Positions 24,995-37,886 of a stretch of DNA of 64,000 bases are shown in pieces. Within the stretch, counting starts at the first letter, position 1. Every line of letters starts with the position of its first letter. Made by a program: the position numbers and the translations under genes. This stretch comes from Vitrella brassicaformis (taxonomy: Eukaryota > Sar > Vitrellaceae): assembly GCA_001179505.1 (NCBI GenBank), contig CDMY01000356.1, forward strand, positions 95,875 to 159,874, read 5' to 3'. Under the pieces are notes generated by a model. The model searched no databases. It saw nothing but the letters and a program-made list of their open reading frames with translations, and was not told the origin of the DNA.

Positions 24995-26185
24995 GACATC
25001 TGCACGGAAAATGGGAGACACACAGACAGACGGCCAGACGGCCAGAGACGATTAGTTAGTTGAGTACACAGAGTTACATAAAAATATGCTTACCCCGCGC
25101 AAGTATGTAACTTGGCTGGCTGTCCTCTGCCTGCCTGCGTACCTACGCACGAGGATACATGGGCAAATGCACGGGAGAGGCAGGAAGAAGAAGCACACGG
25201 GGCGTGACGCGTGCCATGTCTCCTCCTCTGACCACATGCACCACACAAGCAATGTTTCCACGCCCACGTATACCATATGTGTCACTACGGCGAGGGAGGG
25301 CCCGCCTATCTCGCTTTGGGCGAGGCGACCGACTGACTGGGTAGACGACAGACTGACTGAGTAGCGTTTCTTTTTGGCGAGCCAGCGCACGCATGAAGGA
25401 TCATCGCATAGGCAGACCCACTCAGAAACATTCTGCACACACACAGTGTCACACACACAGACACGAAACATACAGCGGCCCGCCACCGCGCAGATAGAGA
25501 GACGGAAGGCGGATGATGTGTGGGTGGCCACGCGGGGATGGACGCTCGTCGTCTCAGGTGCGTACGAGCTGAATGACAGACACATGTGCATGACCGCGTG
25601 GATCCCTCCCTCCCTCCCTGGCTGTGCTGTTGTGCTGCATTCATCGTGCGCTTTCCCCACAGGTCTGTCTGTGTATCTCCGTGTCCGACGGCCCTGTGTG
25701 CTGTGATCATTAATGAAGTGTTCAGCTGGTAGCTAGATACAGTACCTACCTGGGTAGATGATGATGAATGGCGCGGCGCCAGCACTGGGGCAGCCTCGTC
25801 TGTGTGTGTGTGTGTGTGTGCATGTCCGTGCTAGCTAAGAGAAGGTCAACCGACAGATCAAAGGGCCTGCCTGCCTACTGTCGCACGTGACGTGTTCGTG
25901 TGTTAGTGAATGAGTCAGTGTGCACGGCACGGCATGCCTGATGGGGGAGCTCAAAGGAAGGAGCCTGATCAAGGGACACGACAGTAAGGAACTAGCTAGC
26001 TAACTTGGCGACTTGACCCCTTCACTCCTCCCAATAACTCATCTATATGACATGGGAGAAGATTGGACGCAGGTATGGTATGCATGACCGGTATGTCTGT
26101 CTCCCTGTCCATCCCTCTTTCAAATAAACGGTCCTCGCGTCCGTACTCCGTACCCCTTGCTCTCAGTCAGAATCCAGTCCATCCA
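24995..26185. other. Non-coding spacer containing a gene fragment
   Basis: The spacer lies between convergent genes. Apart from the inverted exon fragment near 25.4 kb and GT repeats near 25.8 kb, nothing gene-like was found. Confidence 0.55.
25391..25480 (-). pseudogene. Inverted fragment of the helical-repeat gene (intron 3/exon 4)
   Basis: On the minus strand this segment reproduces about 90 bp of 20691-20776. The shared part runs from a GGCCG.TGTATGTTTCGTG stretch through a TG-rich tract and CAG acceptor into ATGTTTCTGAGTGGGTCT and the codons for YAMILHA. Similarity stops abruptly after CTTCATGC, and no other exons accompany it. One GAC codon has become GCC. It is a DNA-level duplication because it carries intron sequence, so it is not a retrocopy. 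It is not expected to be functional. Confidence 0.75.
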
Positions 26186-28061
26186 TCACCACACCTCATC
26201 ATCACTCGTCGAATTCAACAGCGCGCAGCGCTCCATGTGTTTTCCTTTAAGGTGTCCAAACTTGCGAGCATACTTGGACACCTTGAAGGCCGATCTGTCA
26301 TCGCAATTGTCGGCGTCAAACTTGACCGTCTGGTCAAGTTTGTGGAAGGCCGAGGCCTCGGTAGGGTCCAAGTCTGTGGGGCAGGGGTAGGCGCCATCGG
26401 CCGTCTGGCAGAGGCGATAGATGGCTGAATTCTGAATAGCCTTGTTGACACGGTCCCGGGCTGCTTCCGTGATGGCACCTCTCTTCAGTAGAACGTGAGC
26501 CAGCTGCTTTATGCTGGCACATGTGTGGTGGCGGGGAGACACACACACACACACCGAGAGACACAGAGGGGGTGCGTTACGTCGGCGCTGTTGGTATCAT
26601 TCTCACTCACCTGGTGTAGAAGATGAACTTGTCTCTTTGGCTGTCAGGAAGTGTGGCGAGATCTGGCTGATGGCTTTCCTTGTTGGACTCGAGGTTGTGG
26701 ATGAGCACGTATGCAGGGTCCTCCACGTCGGGGTTGTGCATCAGGTTGAGTCCGGTCAGAAAGTCACCCTGGCCACTGTCTCCTATCCAAATGTAGCCTG
26801 TGGCCACACAACAGACAGAGAAAGGTCATCGGTGTCTGTCTGCCCCGCCCCCTATATATCTGTGTGTGTGACAAGGCAGGCAGTTAGGCGCCACTCGCGC
26901 CACCCACCGACCTTTTGCGCCATCACCGGCTTGAGTGTAATGGCCTCCTGGCTTGGTCAAGCTTTTGATGATGTTCTGTGCCTTCCTCTCCGCCGTCGCG
27001 GCCCAATCTGTGCTAAAGAAGTCCACAAACCTGCCAAACCCGGACCGATCCTCGTCAACGCCCCAAGTGCGGCCGTTGAGCAACCCTTTGATGCATACAT
27101 ACATGACCACAGCCAGCATCCACCCACACCACGCCACGTACAGAACAGACACACCCGTACAGACAGACAGACAGATGAACAAAACCGAAAAACGTCGCTG
27201 GCGTGTCATCCATTCCTTCCTTCCTTTCTTGACCATCCATTCCGTGTGCGGCCATCATAAAGCGACACAGACAGACATACAGACGGCCAGACGGCCCCCC
27301 ATTCTCACCGGTTGCGTTGGACAGCTTGTTCCAGGATTTCTTCTCTAAGCTCTGCACAGTCACAGACAGAAAGACAGACAGACAGACAGACAAGGATTCC
27401 GATGCATGCACGTTTTGATGGCCCTGATGCTACTGCACCCACCTTGGGGTCCCCAACGGTGATCTTTGGCCGTGCCGATACCAGACGGAAGAAGGGAGGG
27501 TGCGCGACGAAGTCGGGGCCGGCAGAAAGCTCGAGGTACAGCTGCATGAGGCCAGGGTACACCTGCACGCACACACGCACAGGCAGGCAATGGATGGGTG
27601 CAGAGGGGCCATGGTGTCTTCCCATGCACTTCATCGGTGTAGCACAAATCGTCTGACACACAAAGAGAGGGAGAGAAGAGAATTCGATGCAAAGCCACGT
27701 GGGTAACTGCCTTGTCTGTCTGCAATGGGGAATCACCCACACCACACCTGTGCCTTTGGGCCAGGAACCTCCGCTGCCTGCACACACACCGCACAGTCCT
27801 CATGGCATTCATTGCATGTACTGTATGCATTGGTCAAGCCAGCTGATGTATGGACTTGTCCATCCTTCCGCACGCATACGTACAGATGATGGTGTCGTCA
27901 ATGTCGCTGAACAGGAGATACCCTTTTCCCATCTCATTTTGTTTGGAGAAGAGGAAGCCATCATTCTTCTTTTCTGAGACGGCCAAACGCGCATCACCCA
28001 CGCAAGGGACCGTTGCCAATCCGACGAGGGTGGCGATGCCACCAAGAAATGGAATCAGCAT
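26186..28061 (-). CDS. App1/DUF2183-type HAD phosphatase-like protein, secreted
   Basis: Seven exons on the minus strand: 28061-27884, 27652-27630, 27562-27443, 27351-27309, 27085-26912, 26797-26611 and 26513-26186, giving 350 residues. A hydrophobic start (MLIPFLGGIATLVGLATVP) looks like a signal peptide. The HAD nucleophile motif SDIDDTII is at about residues 51-58. VYPGLMQLYLELS, PPFFRLVSARPK and IWIGDSGQGDF follow. The SDIDDT / SARP / GDSGQ order is the App1 catalytic-domain (DUF2183) layout known from phosphatidate phosphatase App1. The substrate here is inferred. The C-terminal 100 residues carry several Cys and a basic stretch. The 23-nt second exon is the least certain, since it uses a weak donor and is supported by phase only. 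It is divergent from the next gene with only 93 bp between starts. Confidence 0.7.
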
Positions 28062-28154
28062 TTGCCTCGAAATCTAGCCGGACGGGACGTATGCCAGTGG
28101 AGACGCCGCAAGCCCCCACTGGCACCCCATCGCTATGGTTTCACGGAATGGTGT
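28062..28154. promoter_or_regulatory. Very short shared promoter region, 93 bp
   Basis: Only 93 bp lie between two opposite start codons, so both 5' UTRs and the promoter must fit here or overlap the genes. The AGCTCGCA motif is not seen. A CCAGTGG...CCACTGG inverted repeat spans about 28091-28118. Confidence 0.4.
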
Positions 28155-31100
28155 ATGGCCTCCTCTCCCGAGATGCAGACAACACCGTTCAGCAACCTCG
28201 TCAACCACAATGTCGTTCAGCCGCAGAACCCGCCTCCGCCGCCGCAGCTAAAGGTGCTGCTCAACAGGATCGACGCCAAGACTTTCGAGAGCGGCCACTA
28301 CTATGATTTGGACGGCAGCAGCAGACACAGAGCTTATCGAGCCGCCCGTATCGAGGCAGAAGGCAAGTGGGCGTGGCTGTGTGTGCCTGAGATGCGGCAT
28401 CGTGCAGGCGTGTCGGTGGCGGTGTGGGACACCAGTGGCGTGCACCTGCTGCACTGGTGGGAGGAGATCGGGGTCGGCGCGAGCGGCGGAAGGTCGACGG
28501 ACGCCAGCTGTGTGTACCCCATTGTGGTGGACAAGGGAGGTGGGAGGCCGCACAGAACGATGGTGGCCCTCATGGCGAGACCAGGTGGGAGAAGCACGAG
28601 AAGAATGCCAACTAAGTGTTTGTATGTATCTGTTGTCGATATGCATGTCTGCCTGTCTGTGTGTTTGATGGGCGCGGTGCAGGTGAGAAGTTGACGGCCT
28701 TCTTGACCGAGATCCCCGACAGCCATCCTGTCTGCGGCACCATCGTCCCCTCGCACGCATCTGCAGTCATCAGCCTGGCGAAAGATGGTGAGCAAGCCAA
28801 GCCACCCAAGCCAGCCAGTCAGTGGGTGAAGGGATGCATGTGTGTGTTTCCGTTCAGAGCATGACGTACCTGCCTTCGTGGCTGGAGTGGGCAGCGAGTC
28901 CGAGCAGGGGACGGCCACGTTTGTGGTGGCCATGTTGTCGGGCAGGATGGCCACCGTCCGAGTGACCATCGACCCTGACGCGGCCCCTCTGGTGGCCTCA
29001 CTCCACTTCAGCCACGAGTGGTCGACGGGCGACAAGATACACGACATATCGGCATCATCGCCGGGGGGCATATACGTGAGCCAACCGCGCCGCCCGCACC
29101 ACACACTTTGATGCATCCTGTGCGTGTGTGTGTGCAGGGTTTGGCGTACAGTGCTGCGAGCGCGGCAGCCTCGACGCCCGTCAGGGTGGTCAATTGGGGT
29201 CTAAGCAGGCTGTTCAAGACCCCCGGTCCCATGAGAGATGACGAGCAGAATCAGACGGTCTCACAAGTCGCTGTTACCGCCAGGTCTGAACGAACAAAAC
29301 GCAACAACGGGCAGTACAGATGCACATGTGTTTATGTCTTTGTGTGTTTGTGTGTTTGTGTGTGTCCTGACAGGCATGGGCATGAGGACTTCACCTGCGC
29401 TGTTTTGACGTCTAGTAGCATCCAGCTGTGGCACCACCACTCCCTCACAGGGGCCAAGAAGGTGAGTGAGTGAGTGAGTGAAGTGAGGGACCATGAAGTC
29501 AGTGCCCTGACGGATGCACACCATCTCCCGCCCGCTCATCTCGTTCATCGTCTGCTGTGCCTTTGGTGCGTTCCTGCGTGGATGGATGGATTCAGTTGCT
29601 GTGGCGGAGCGAGTGGTGTGCGGGTCTCCAAGACGACCATCCCCTACTGCTGCCCATAGCAATGGCATTCACACACCCGTACGTTACGTACGTACGGCAT
29701 CATTAATCACATCACAAAGCGCGCCGAGACCAAGTTGGTGGAGAGCATCGTATGTATGTATCGTTGTGTGTGTCGTGTCAGGGGTCCACCGTCGATAGTT
29801 GTTCTGGCTGTGAGGATCGGAGGCGACTGGCAGCGCACTCTCTTGATCCGAACAGTGAGTGAGAGTGAAAGACGAGACAACGAACGCCCTGAACACAACG
29901 GTAAGCACCCCAAACCCGTCCTGTGTTTTGTGTGTTCAGGGTATCTTGTCCAGCACCGGTGTGCAGTGGAGAGAGCCAGTGACGATCGCCGACCTCACGC
30001 CACACCCTCTGCCCATCACAAACACCGACCCCCTCGCCATCATCACCGCGCCCCTCCAGCCGCCCCCGCCCCCCGAGCCTCCGATGAGCCTCCCGCCCCT
30101 CCTGGGCCTCTTCCACCTGGCCGCCATCGGGACGGCCGGCCGCGTACACGTCACCGCCCCAAGCACAGTGGTCCACGAGGTCGGCGACTATGTCACCTAC
30201 ACGTATCATCTCGCTGACGACCAGAGTGGGGGGCTGCACGGCCCCCACTTGACCACTCACCCTGCCAACGAGCTGGTTCTGGCGACGGCGGCCATCCAGC
30301 AGGACATCTATGTGGTCGGCAAGGGCATGGTCGGCCTGCTGCAGGAGCACTCTCTCTACGGCAGGCCACTGGCGGCCATAGACAGAGGGAGAGAAACCAG
30401 CAGGGACACAGAGGAGGTGGCCCGCAGGCACCTTCAGCAGCAGCAGCAGCAGCAGCGTGAGCGTCCGCAGCGGTTCTCCCCCTACTCAGTGCCTGTCCTG
30501 CCGGCCAGGGAGACGCCCTCCCCCACAATGCCCGCGGCAGCCACCCCCTCGCCCCCGCGCGCACTCGCATCCACGGCAGGGTCGGCTCAGTGCGAGGAGC
30601 TCATCTGCTGTGTGCTGCAGGGCATGATGGTGCGGCAGCGCGAGATGCGCGGCGAGAGGATGGAGCTGCAGACCACCTGGGGCGCCCCGGAGAGGATCGG
30701 TGATGTGGAGATCGCCGTGAGGGGCGTGGCGGACGTGCTGGCCAATGGGTGGGCGGAGGAGGCGAGGGAGGCCGTCAAGGGGCCGCTCATTCAGCAGGCT
30801 GTGGAACACCTGGGAAATGTCGACACAGTAGGTGCCTACACACACTTGTGAGCATGTGATGCATCGCATCCAGGGTGGGTTTGTCTGTGTGTCCGCGTGT
30901 GTGTGTGGGTGCGTGTGTCAGGTGAAGAGGGGCCTGTACGATCGGGGTGATTTGCTCCAGGGGCTGGTGCAGGTCTTGAAGGAGACAGGCCTCTTCAACA
31001 AACTCTCATCCTCAACAAAGTGAGCGACCATCACACAGCACACTAACACCAGATGCTTTTCTGTCTGCACCATCCCTTTCTCTCGCCCTCGTGTGGCATC

Positions 31101-33575
31101 AGGTTGGAGCTGTCCCGCCATCTAGAGCAGCTCTCATTCGCCGTCAAGCTGTGGGACCTGCGAAGCGCCCGCCCCCAGCTCGACACCATCCTCCAACACT
31201 CAGGCACATCATCCGACCCCACACGCCCCTTCCACCGCCTCAAGGCCGTCATCCGGGTGCTGCCCGCCATCGCCACACACCTCACCAACACGGCCGCAAC
31301 ACACGGGCCCTCAATCGAGGCGTACACCGAGATCAACATGGTGCTGCACGAGCTGCTGGCATTTGTGCAAGAGAAGAGGGCCACCATCGCCCACCTGCTG
31401 GGCCTCGCCAGCGAGCCGGAGAGCGCCGGCGCCTTCCCTCTCAGCGACGGTTTCCTGGCCCCTCCATGGCTGGTGGAGGGCGATGCGAGGCGGGCGCTCG
31501 AGAGGGTCACGGACGTCCACTCACCCATGGTGTCCACGCTGCGCCGGGAGGGGGCGGTCACTGCACACGCCCACGGTCGAAGGGAGGCCCTGCAGACGTA
31601 TCTCATCTCGCTCATGCATCTGAGCGACCATGTCCTCAACCTCTTCCGGCAGAGCCCTCAGGCCATCCGCCGCGATGGCGAGAATGCACTGGAGGAGCTG
31701 AAGGAGCGGTTCATCCGCCCGTGTGAGGACCTGGAGGTCGCGCTTGAGGAGGCACTCATGGGTGTCCCGGGTGACTATCCCGTCTTCCACGGCAGCAAGC
31801 CGGGCACATGGGGCCTGGCACTCAGATACCGCCACACGCGGGCCGTCATCCATCTGTTCGGCCGACGAGACCCCCGCGGCCTGCTCGCGCAGATCCGAGA
31901 CAGCAGAGAGGATGACCGCGAGAGGCTGCTGCGGACGGTGGCCTGTGTGTATCCGCAGCTCTTGGAGCAGCTGGTGCTGGAGAGCGAGGTGGGCATGCTC
32001 AGGGAGGCCGCCAGCCTTGCCGACAGTGCTGGAGGTGGGAGCGAGTGGCTGTGGGCGGCGATTGTCAAGCTGCAGGCACTGGAGGCGGCCAAGGAGGACA
32101 GCAGGGGCCAGGGATTCTTCGCACATAACAGCTGGTACTTTTGCATTAGGGAACTAACTGGATCAAGACGTGTGGCCGCCTTGTCTGTTCTGTGTGTGTC
32201 AGGACGGCCCTTGACGAGCAGCCTCTCGATGAAGAGTACGCTACGCCTGCTTCTTCAGCCAGCCAGCCAGCCAGCCAGACAAATTCTGACCCCTTTCTGT
32301 CTGTGCGTGTGTGGCCCTCAGGCTGAAGGGCCAGCTGACCAGAGGTGAGGACGACACCGTCGCAGGCACCTACATCGAGGCATCGCACAAGGCGCTGGAC
32401 GAGTGTGCTGCAACCATGGGTGAGTGAGTGTATGGTATGGCCACACACACACCAAACCAAACACTCCCTTCATTGCACTCGACTCGCGTGTCTGTGTGTG
32501 TGCTGTGCTCTCCTGTATGTGTGTGTCAACTGTCAGTTGATCACGAGGCGTTGGAGGGCGTCTATTGCCTGCAGTCGCTCGCGCTGCCGCCGCACATCGA
32601 CCAGCATGAGGCTGCGGATGCACTGGGGTGGAAGATAGAACAACTCACACGGACAAGGCAGTCAAAGGAACAAGCGTACGTAAGACAACACCACACCAAC
32701 CACCCCCGGGCCGTGTGTGTGCAAACCCTCTGTGGCTGGCGTGATGGGTGTATCTGTGTGTGGTTCATTCAGTCCTCCCGCGACCGGCTCTCCTGGTCGT
32801 GGTGGTCGTGGTGCGGTGATGGAGGCCGACCTGCTCAAGGACGCCATTCGGGCCATCCAGGCCGCCGTGCAGAGGGACATCAGGCGCCACACCGACGCAC
32901 AAGCCGAGATCACGCCAGACTTTGCTGACCCCAAGTACCAGCCATGTAAGTCAGTCCGACAAACAAAAGCAAAAGACACACGAAGCTGCGATGCGGTGCA
33001 AGCAGTGCAGTGGATGGCTGTGTCTTTGGTCTGTCTGGTGGGCTGGGCGTGTTTCAGATGCTGGCTTTGCGAGGAACCGTATGATCCGGTTGGTGCGTCT
33101 GTTGAAGCGCGTCGCCGCCACAGCAGGGGCTGTCACAAGGGCCGCACTCACGGAGTATTGGCTGTACGTCAATGAGATCGACCGCGAGTACTGGGTCAAG
33201 GTCCTCACAGCCCTCTCCCACACACAGCACCGCTCCATCGGCGATGTCGACCTCAAGCCATTCAAGACACGCCAGTCCATCATCGCATCAGGACACGACA
33301 TACTCGACGACCAGCAGACAGAGGAAGAGCGCAGGGAGACCGCCGCGGCCAACTATGCAGCCGACGAGATCACCAAGACGCTCACATACGAGCTGCTGGC
33401 CACACATGGGACAGATGCAGTGGGGTGGGGTGTTGGGCTGGAGGACACTGTGAGGGAGGGTGTGCGGTGCCGTGTGGGGGAGGAGGGGGTGAACCGGCTG
33501 TATTACGAGCTGGGGGCGCTGGCGGAGGCGACTGTGCGGAAGAGTAGGGGGTTCTCGGCGGACACCATTAGCTAA
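28155..33575 (+). CDS. Large beta-propeller plus alpha-solenoid protein, candidate Nup133/Nup155-type nucleoporin
   Basis: Fifteen exons: 28155-28584, 28683-28787, 28858-29075, 29138-29283, 29374-29461, 29596-29678, 29782-29854, 29940-30827, 30922-31019, 31103-32134, 32203-32235, 32322-32419, 32537-32675, 32773-32945, 33058-33575. They total 1,373 residues with consistent phases. The first half is beta-strand rich (WAWLCVPEM, VAVWDTSGVHLLHWW, TFVVAMLSGRMATVRV, SIVVLAVRIGGDW), as in a propeller. A polyQ tract (8 Q) and a Pro-rich linker lie near 30.4-30.6 kb. The second half is helical (residues about 680-1373), with YRHTRAVIHLFGR and LRTVACVYPQLLEQLV-like helices. Size and layout fit scaffold nucleoporins, but no diagnostic motif was found. 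Clathrin-like vesicle coat or other scaffold proteins are alternatives. Confidence 0.5.
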
Positions 33576-34486
33576 GTAGCGATAGAGTGGGATACATACC
33601 GGAAGGAAGACTCATGAGTTGATGAGGAGACAGACATGTCTGTATGTGCCTACCATGGCTCATGCTTGAAGGTCCGAGCGGGCTGATGGGTGTGGCTGTT
33701 TATTGGTCACAGCGCGTCCATGTGCTGGCGTGCGTGGCGCTTGTGGCTTGTGACGCTTTGGCCTGCCTGCCTGCCTAGCTGTGTGTCACACGTGTGGACG
33801 ATGGATGGACAGCAAGCGGCCGATCAGATCAATTGACACATGCGATTGACTCGAAGACGGATCAGCCAGTCAGTCAGTCAGTCAGGCATGCACTGAACAC
33901 ACCACCACACCATCACACCATCAATCACACCAGCCACCAATACAGGCAGGAGAGTGTCAGTCAGTCCACGTGCAGATGCATACGTACGGGCATCCCATTT
34001 CCCCCCACACGGCCCCATTCATTCAAAAGAGGGAAGCAAAAAGGCGAAGCAAGGAGAGAGAGTGGTCACCCACACCCATGTCTCTCACACACACCTGTTA
34101 CCTGTCGTGTGAGCCAGCCTGTATATCCATCCGTATGTCTGGATGGGGCAGCAACCATCCATCCCAGCATCAGTCAGTCACAAACAGGGAGGGAGTGGCT
34201 CAATCAGGCAGGTAGGCAGGTAACCCCCCTGTCTACTGGGACCCGTATATATATACGAGCGAGGATCCACCCACCTCCATACACAAACATCACATACCAA
34301 AGCACGCCACGACATACATATCAACCCCCACCTCGCCTCGCCTCGCCTCGCCCCCTCTCACTCAACCAGCCACCAATGCCGCAATCCGACCTACCTTCCT
34401 TCCTTCCTCACATCATGGCCTCCCACCCCACCCAACACCCTCCCCCCCTCCCCCTCCATCCCTCCCTCCCTCCCCCAATCAATCAC
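33576..34486. other. Non-coding convergent spacer
   Basis: The spacer lies between two gene 3' ends. It is rich in CAGTCAGT, ACACC and CTCGC repeats, and an open frame through it is repeat-derived. Nothing gene-like was recognised. Confidence 0.6.
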
Positions 34487-37400
34487 TCACGCACCAGTGG
34501 CCCTTCCACTAGCACATGCACATGCTGCGGCAGCAGCGGCACTGGCACTGGCCGTCCCACTCGCTGCTGCTGCAGCAGCTGCAGCTGCAGGGGGTGGGGC
34601 AGCCGCAGCAGCAGCAGCAGCCGGTGGGCTCCTGTCGGTGCGTGCCTTCTTCTGTGGCGGGGGGACAGCCCCCGATGCCCTCCGCCCCTTGCTGTTGCTA
34701 GTGGGTGGGTCCTGCATGACGGCGCCTCTGGCGTTGTTGTTGCGGCGGATGGGTGGGGGGAGGCGGGGGGCGTTGCCGCCGTCCATGGGCTGGTCCTCCT
34801 GCACGTCGGTGATGGTGCCGCGGCAGCCGGGCTGCCCGCACCGGCACGCCATGTCCTCGTAGTGGGGGCCGTAGCTGGTGTTAATTAAGCATTAGCAACA
34901 GACAGGACAGAGGGAGTTTCCTTCTCCCCTGTGTGTGGCGTGTGGGTGAAGTGAGTGCGTGCGTACGTACCTGAAGGTGAGTGCCTCGTTGGCGGCCACG
35001 TCGCGGTTGGTGAAGAAACCCAGCACTGGCACCGTGTTGGCCATGCTGCCACGGAATACCACCTGCAGGCATCCACGCATCCCATCCATCCATTCCAACC
35101 GTTGATCCATCCACTCCACACCACACATCCATGTGTGTCACAGCAAGTGTCAGTTCACCTTGACGTCCATATTGGGTCTGCAGGAGTGGTTGATGAATCG
35201 CGAGGCGTTGCCCATGTGCAGCGAGTCGACGCAGGGGTACTTCCACGAGTCGCTGTTGTCGTCTGGCGTGACCATCTCGAGGACGTAGTTGAGGAGCCCC
35301 ATGTGTTCGTTGCGCTGCACGCGGCACTGGACGTCGCCGTGCGTCACCACCTCACCCACATACTCCAACACGTACTGACCCGAGGGGATCGCCTCCTGAC
35401 CGACCATCAAACACATGACATTGCAATGAGTGAGGGGAGGCATGTGTGTGTTTGCTGGCTGTGGTGGGCTGTGGTGGTACCTGAGCAGCGAGCTCCCACC
35501 CCTTGTCCGTCGTCTTGCGGACGGCAACGCGGTACTGAATGCCAGGGCTGTAGTGACTGTGAAAAGGAGAACAAGGCACACGAAGGGCGAAGGGTGTTAG
35601 TGTTAAGGGCCCGTGTGTCTGTCTTGTGTGCGTGATGTGATGTGCGTGTGCACTGTTCGTTCGCACCGGTTGGTGCATGTGTTGGGGTCGCACGGGCACT
35701 TGGCCGAGCACTCGGCGCAGAACTTGGAGTAGTCGATCGCCTCCAGATTGCAGCCCAAACACCTCACCGAACCGTCATCAGCACGGTAGCCCTTGCGATT
35801 CCTGCACACACCGCACACCAACACACCACACCACACACACCAACACAATACACCCTTCGCCCCTCCCTCCATCAATCCATCCCTCCCTCCCGCCCTCGTG
35901 TGTTCAAGACTTACACAAAGCGGCTCTTGTCAGGGTCCTCGTCGGCCCCCTCCGGCGCACACCCGCAGCACACCTCCTCAAACACCATGTCGGGCATCTT
36001 GGTGAAGGCCACACACTCGGGGATGTATGTGAAGGTGGTCGGGGGCAGCTCGTCGTCCACTGTGTTGATGCACGGCACCGGCAAGGCCTCCCGCCCCTGC
36101 GACACGTCAGCACGGGGATCCCAGCCGGCCAGCGGCAGGTCCATGACGATGGCGACCGTCATGGGTGTGCGGGCGGGCAGGCCGGTGGGCGTCTGGTGGT
36201 TGGGGAGGTACGGGTCCACGATGTTGTCGGCCAGGCCCTCGGTGATCGGGATCAACTCCATGAGCCCGTCCGGATACTTGAGCTGCAGCTGGTACGGATA
36301 CACGCGGTGGCGCCGCAGCAGGGCCGCGTGGGGGTCCACACCACCACCACCACCCGCACCCTCCCCACCTCCCTGCCCCTCCCCCTCTCCCCCTCCCCAC
36401 GCCGACTCGACCTTAGCGAGCCACTGCAGCGCCTCCGGTGAGTTGTTCCTCCGCGCGAGTGCCCTGAGCTTGCCCAGCAGCTGTGCGAATGTGTCGAGGA
36501 CGATGAGGGAGACCTTGGCGTTGTGGTACTTGCCTTTGCCGTCCTTGCGTGGGATGAGGACCTGCAGGTCTCGCTTCTTGACTGGTGCCAGGCCCTTCTG
36601 GATCTTGGCGCGTTGGCTGGCGTGGTTCTGCGCGGTGGAGCGGACCTTGGGGGGAAGCTCGGGGCCGGGGAGGGAGAGGTCGTTGCGGGGAGGGGTGTAG
36701 CCCTGCTCCATCGACTCCATCACATACTGGATGGGATGGACCACCCACACAACCACACAACCACACAGACACATGACATGCAGATGGACGGATGGAGGGA
36801 TGAATGAATGCGCAGCATACAGTACATGTGTGTGTGTGTGTCTGTGAGTGTGAGTGTGAGTGTGAGTGTGTTTGGCTGGCGTGGCTTACCATCCACACGC
36901 GGTTGCGCTTCTGCCCCATGGTCGAGTACGTGGCCGTGATCTTGTACAGACCGTCGTAGCGGAACCCCCTGCACACACACACACACACAGATGCATAGAT
37001 GCATGACCCGCCATGTACACAGAGCCTCCGTTCTTAGTGTTGTGTGTGTGTGTGGGTGCCCCCCTGCTGACTGACGGACCAGTTGGGAGCGAATGCCGAT
37101 GGCGCCTTGTAGCCGCGGAGGACGCGTACGGGGAGGTCGTGTGCGTATGACTGCTGGAGGGCCTTGTTGCCCCTACTGCTGAGCTCCTGGTCGTTGCCGC
37201 TCTTCTCGCCACCCTCGCCCACGTAGTACAGCCGCCGACCCAGGTCGACATCGTCATCGTACCCACCATTCACCTGGCACACACACACACACACACACAC
37301 ACACATCGTGCTTTATGTTGAGGGGCTGTGCAATTAATTGTGTGGTGTTGCTCGCTCACCACAATGGCGTTGCCGACTATCGTGCCATCCTAAGGATGAG

Positions 37401-37886
37401 AACGGACAACCAACAACACATCGCACCCCACCAGGGTGAGTGAGTTGTCATTCATCCCATTCCCCCTCCATCCCTCCCTCCCTCAGTGAGTGCCCTCCCT
37501 CCCAGCTCAGCTGACCGTTTTACCTCGAGTTTGTCAGTCCCGATGCCATTGATGGGGAGGGGGTGCAGCCCGTTGACGCAGAGGTTGCCGCGGTAGAGGA
37601 AAATCTTGCCGGGCGGGATGTCCAGGTGGGGCGTCCCGACCCGCTGCTTCACCTTGTCCCGGCCCAGCCACTGGTTGCACTCGCCCATCGCATCCATCCC
37701 ACCCTTGCCCTGCTGCACCTTCTCGTAGAACTTCTGCTCCAGGAACAGGCTCTTGTCCGCACGGCTGCGGGACCGGTAGAAGGTCTTGTCATTCAGCTGC
37801 GCTGTGGTGAACAACGGCGCAGAGCCACTGCCACTGCCACTGCCAGCCGCTGCTGATGCTGATGCTGATGCAGCTGCTGCCGCCAT
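34487..37886 (-). CDS. SUVH-type histone methyltransferase (SRA + pre-SET + SET + post-SET)
   Basis: Ten exons on the minus strand: 37886-37524, 37389-37360, 37273-37080, 36968-36890, 36726-35915, 35801-35667, 35556-35481, 35395-35159, 35062-34971, 34874-34487. They give 801 residues. The SRA (YDG) domain at about 80-230 shows VNGGYDDDVDLGRRLYYVG and GFRYDGLYKI. A long middle region follows, then a Cys-rich pre-SET (CLGCNLEAIDYSKFCAEC, CPCDPNTC, about 506-534). SET has QYVLEYVGEVV and NASRFINHSCRPNM (Asn632-Cys635). Post-SET Cys683, Cys685 and Cys690 lie in ACRCGQPGC. This family methylates histone H3 Lys9 and reads modified DNA through SRA. The last 110 residues are a basic then Ala-rich tail (RRASGAV..KKARTDR). 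Substrate specificity is inferred from architecture. Confidence 0.85.

Noticed and set aside
25052-25785. Two overlapping minus-strand frames as a possible gene
   Set aside because: The only recognisable part is the inverted exon fragment. The rest is microsatellite translation.
33794-34888. 364-residue plus-strand frame
   Set aside because: It is composed of translated CAGT/ACACC/CTCGC repeats and then antisense of the SUVH 3' exon.
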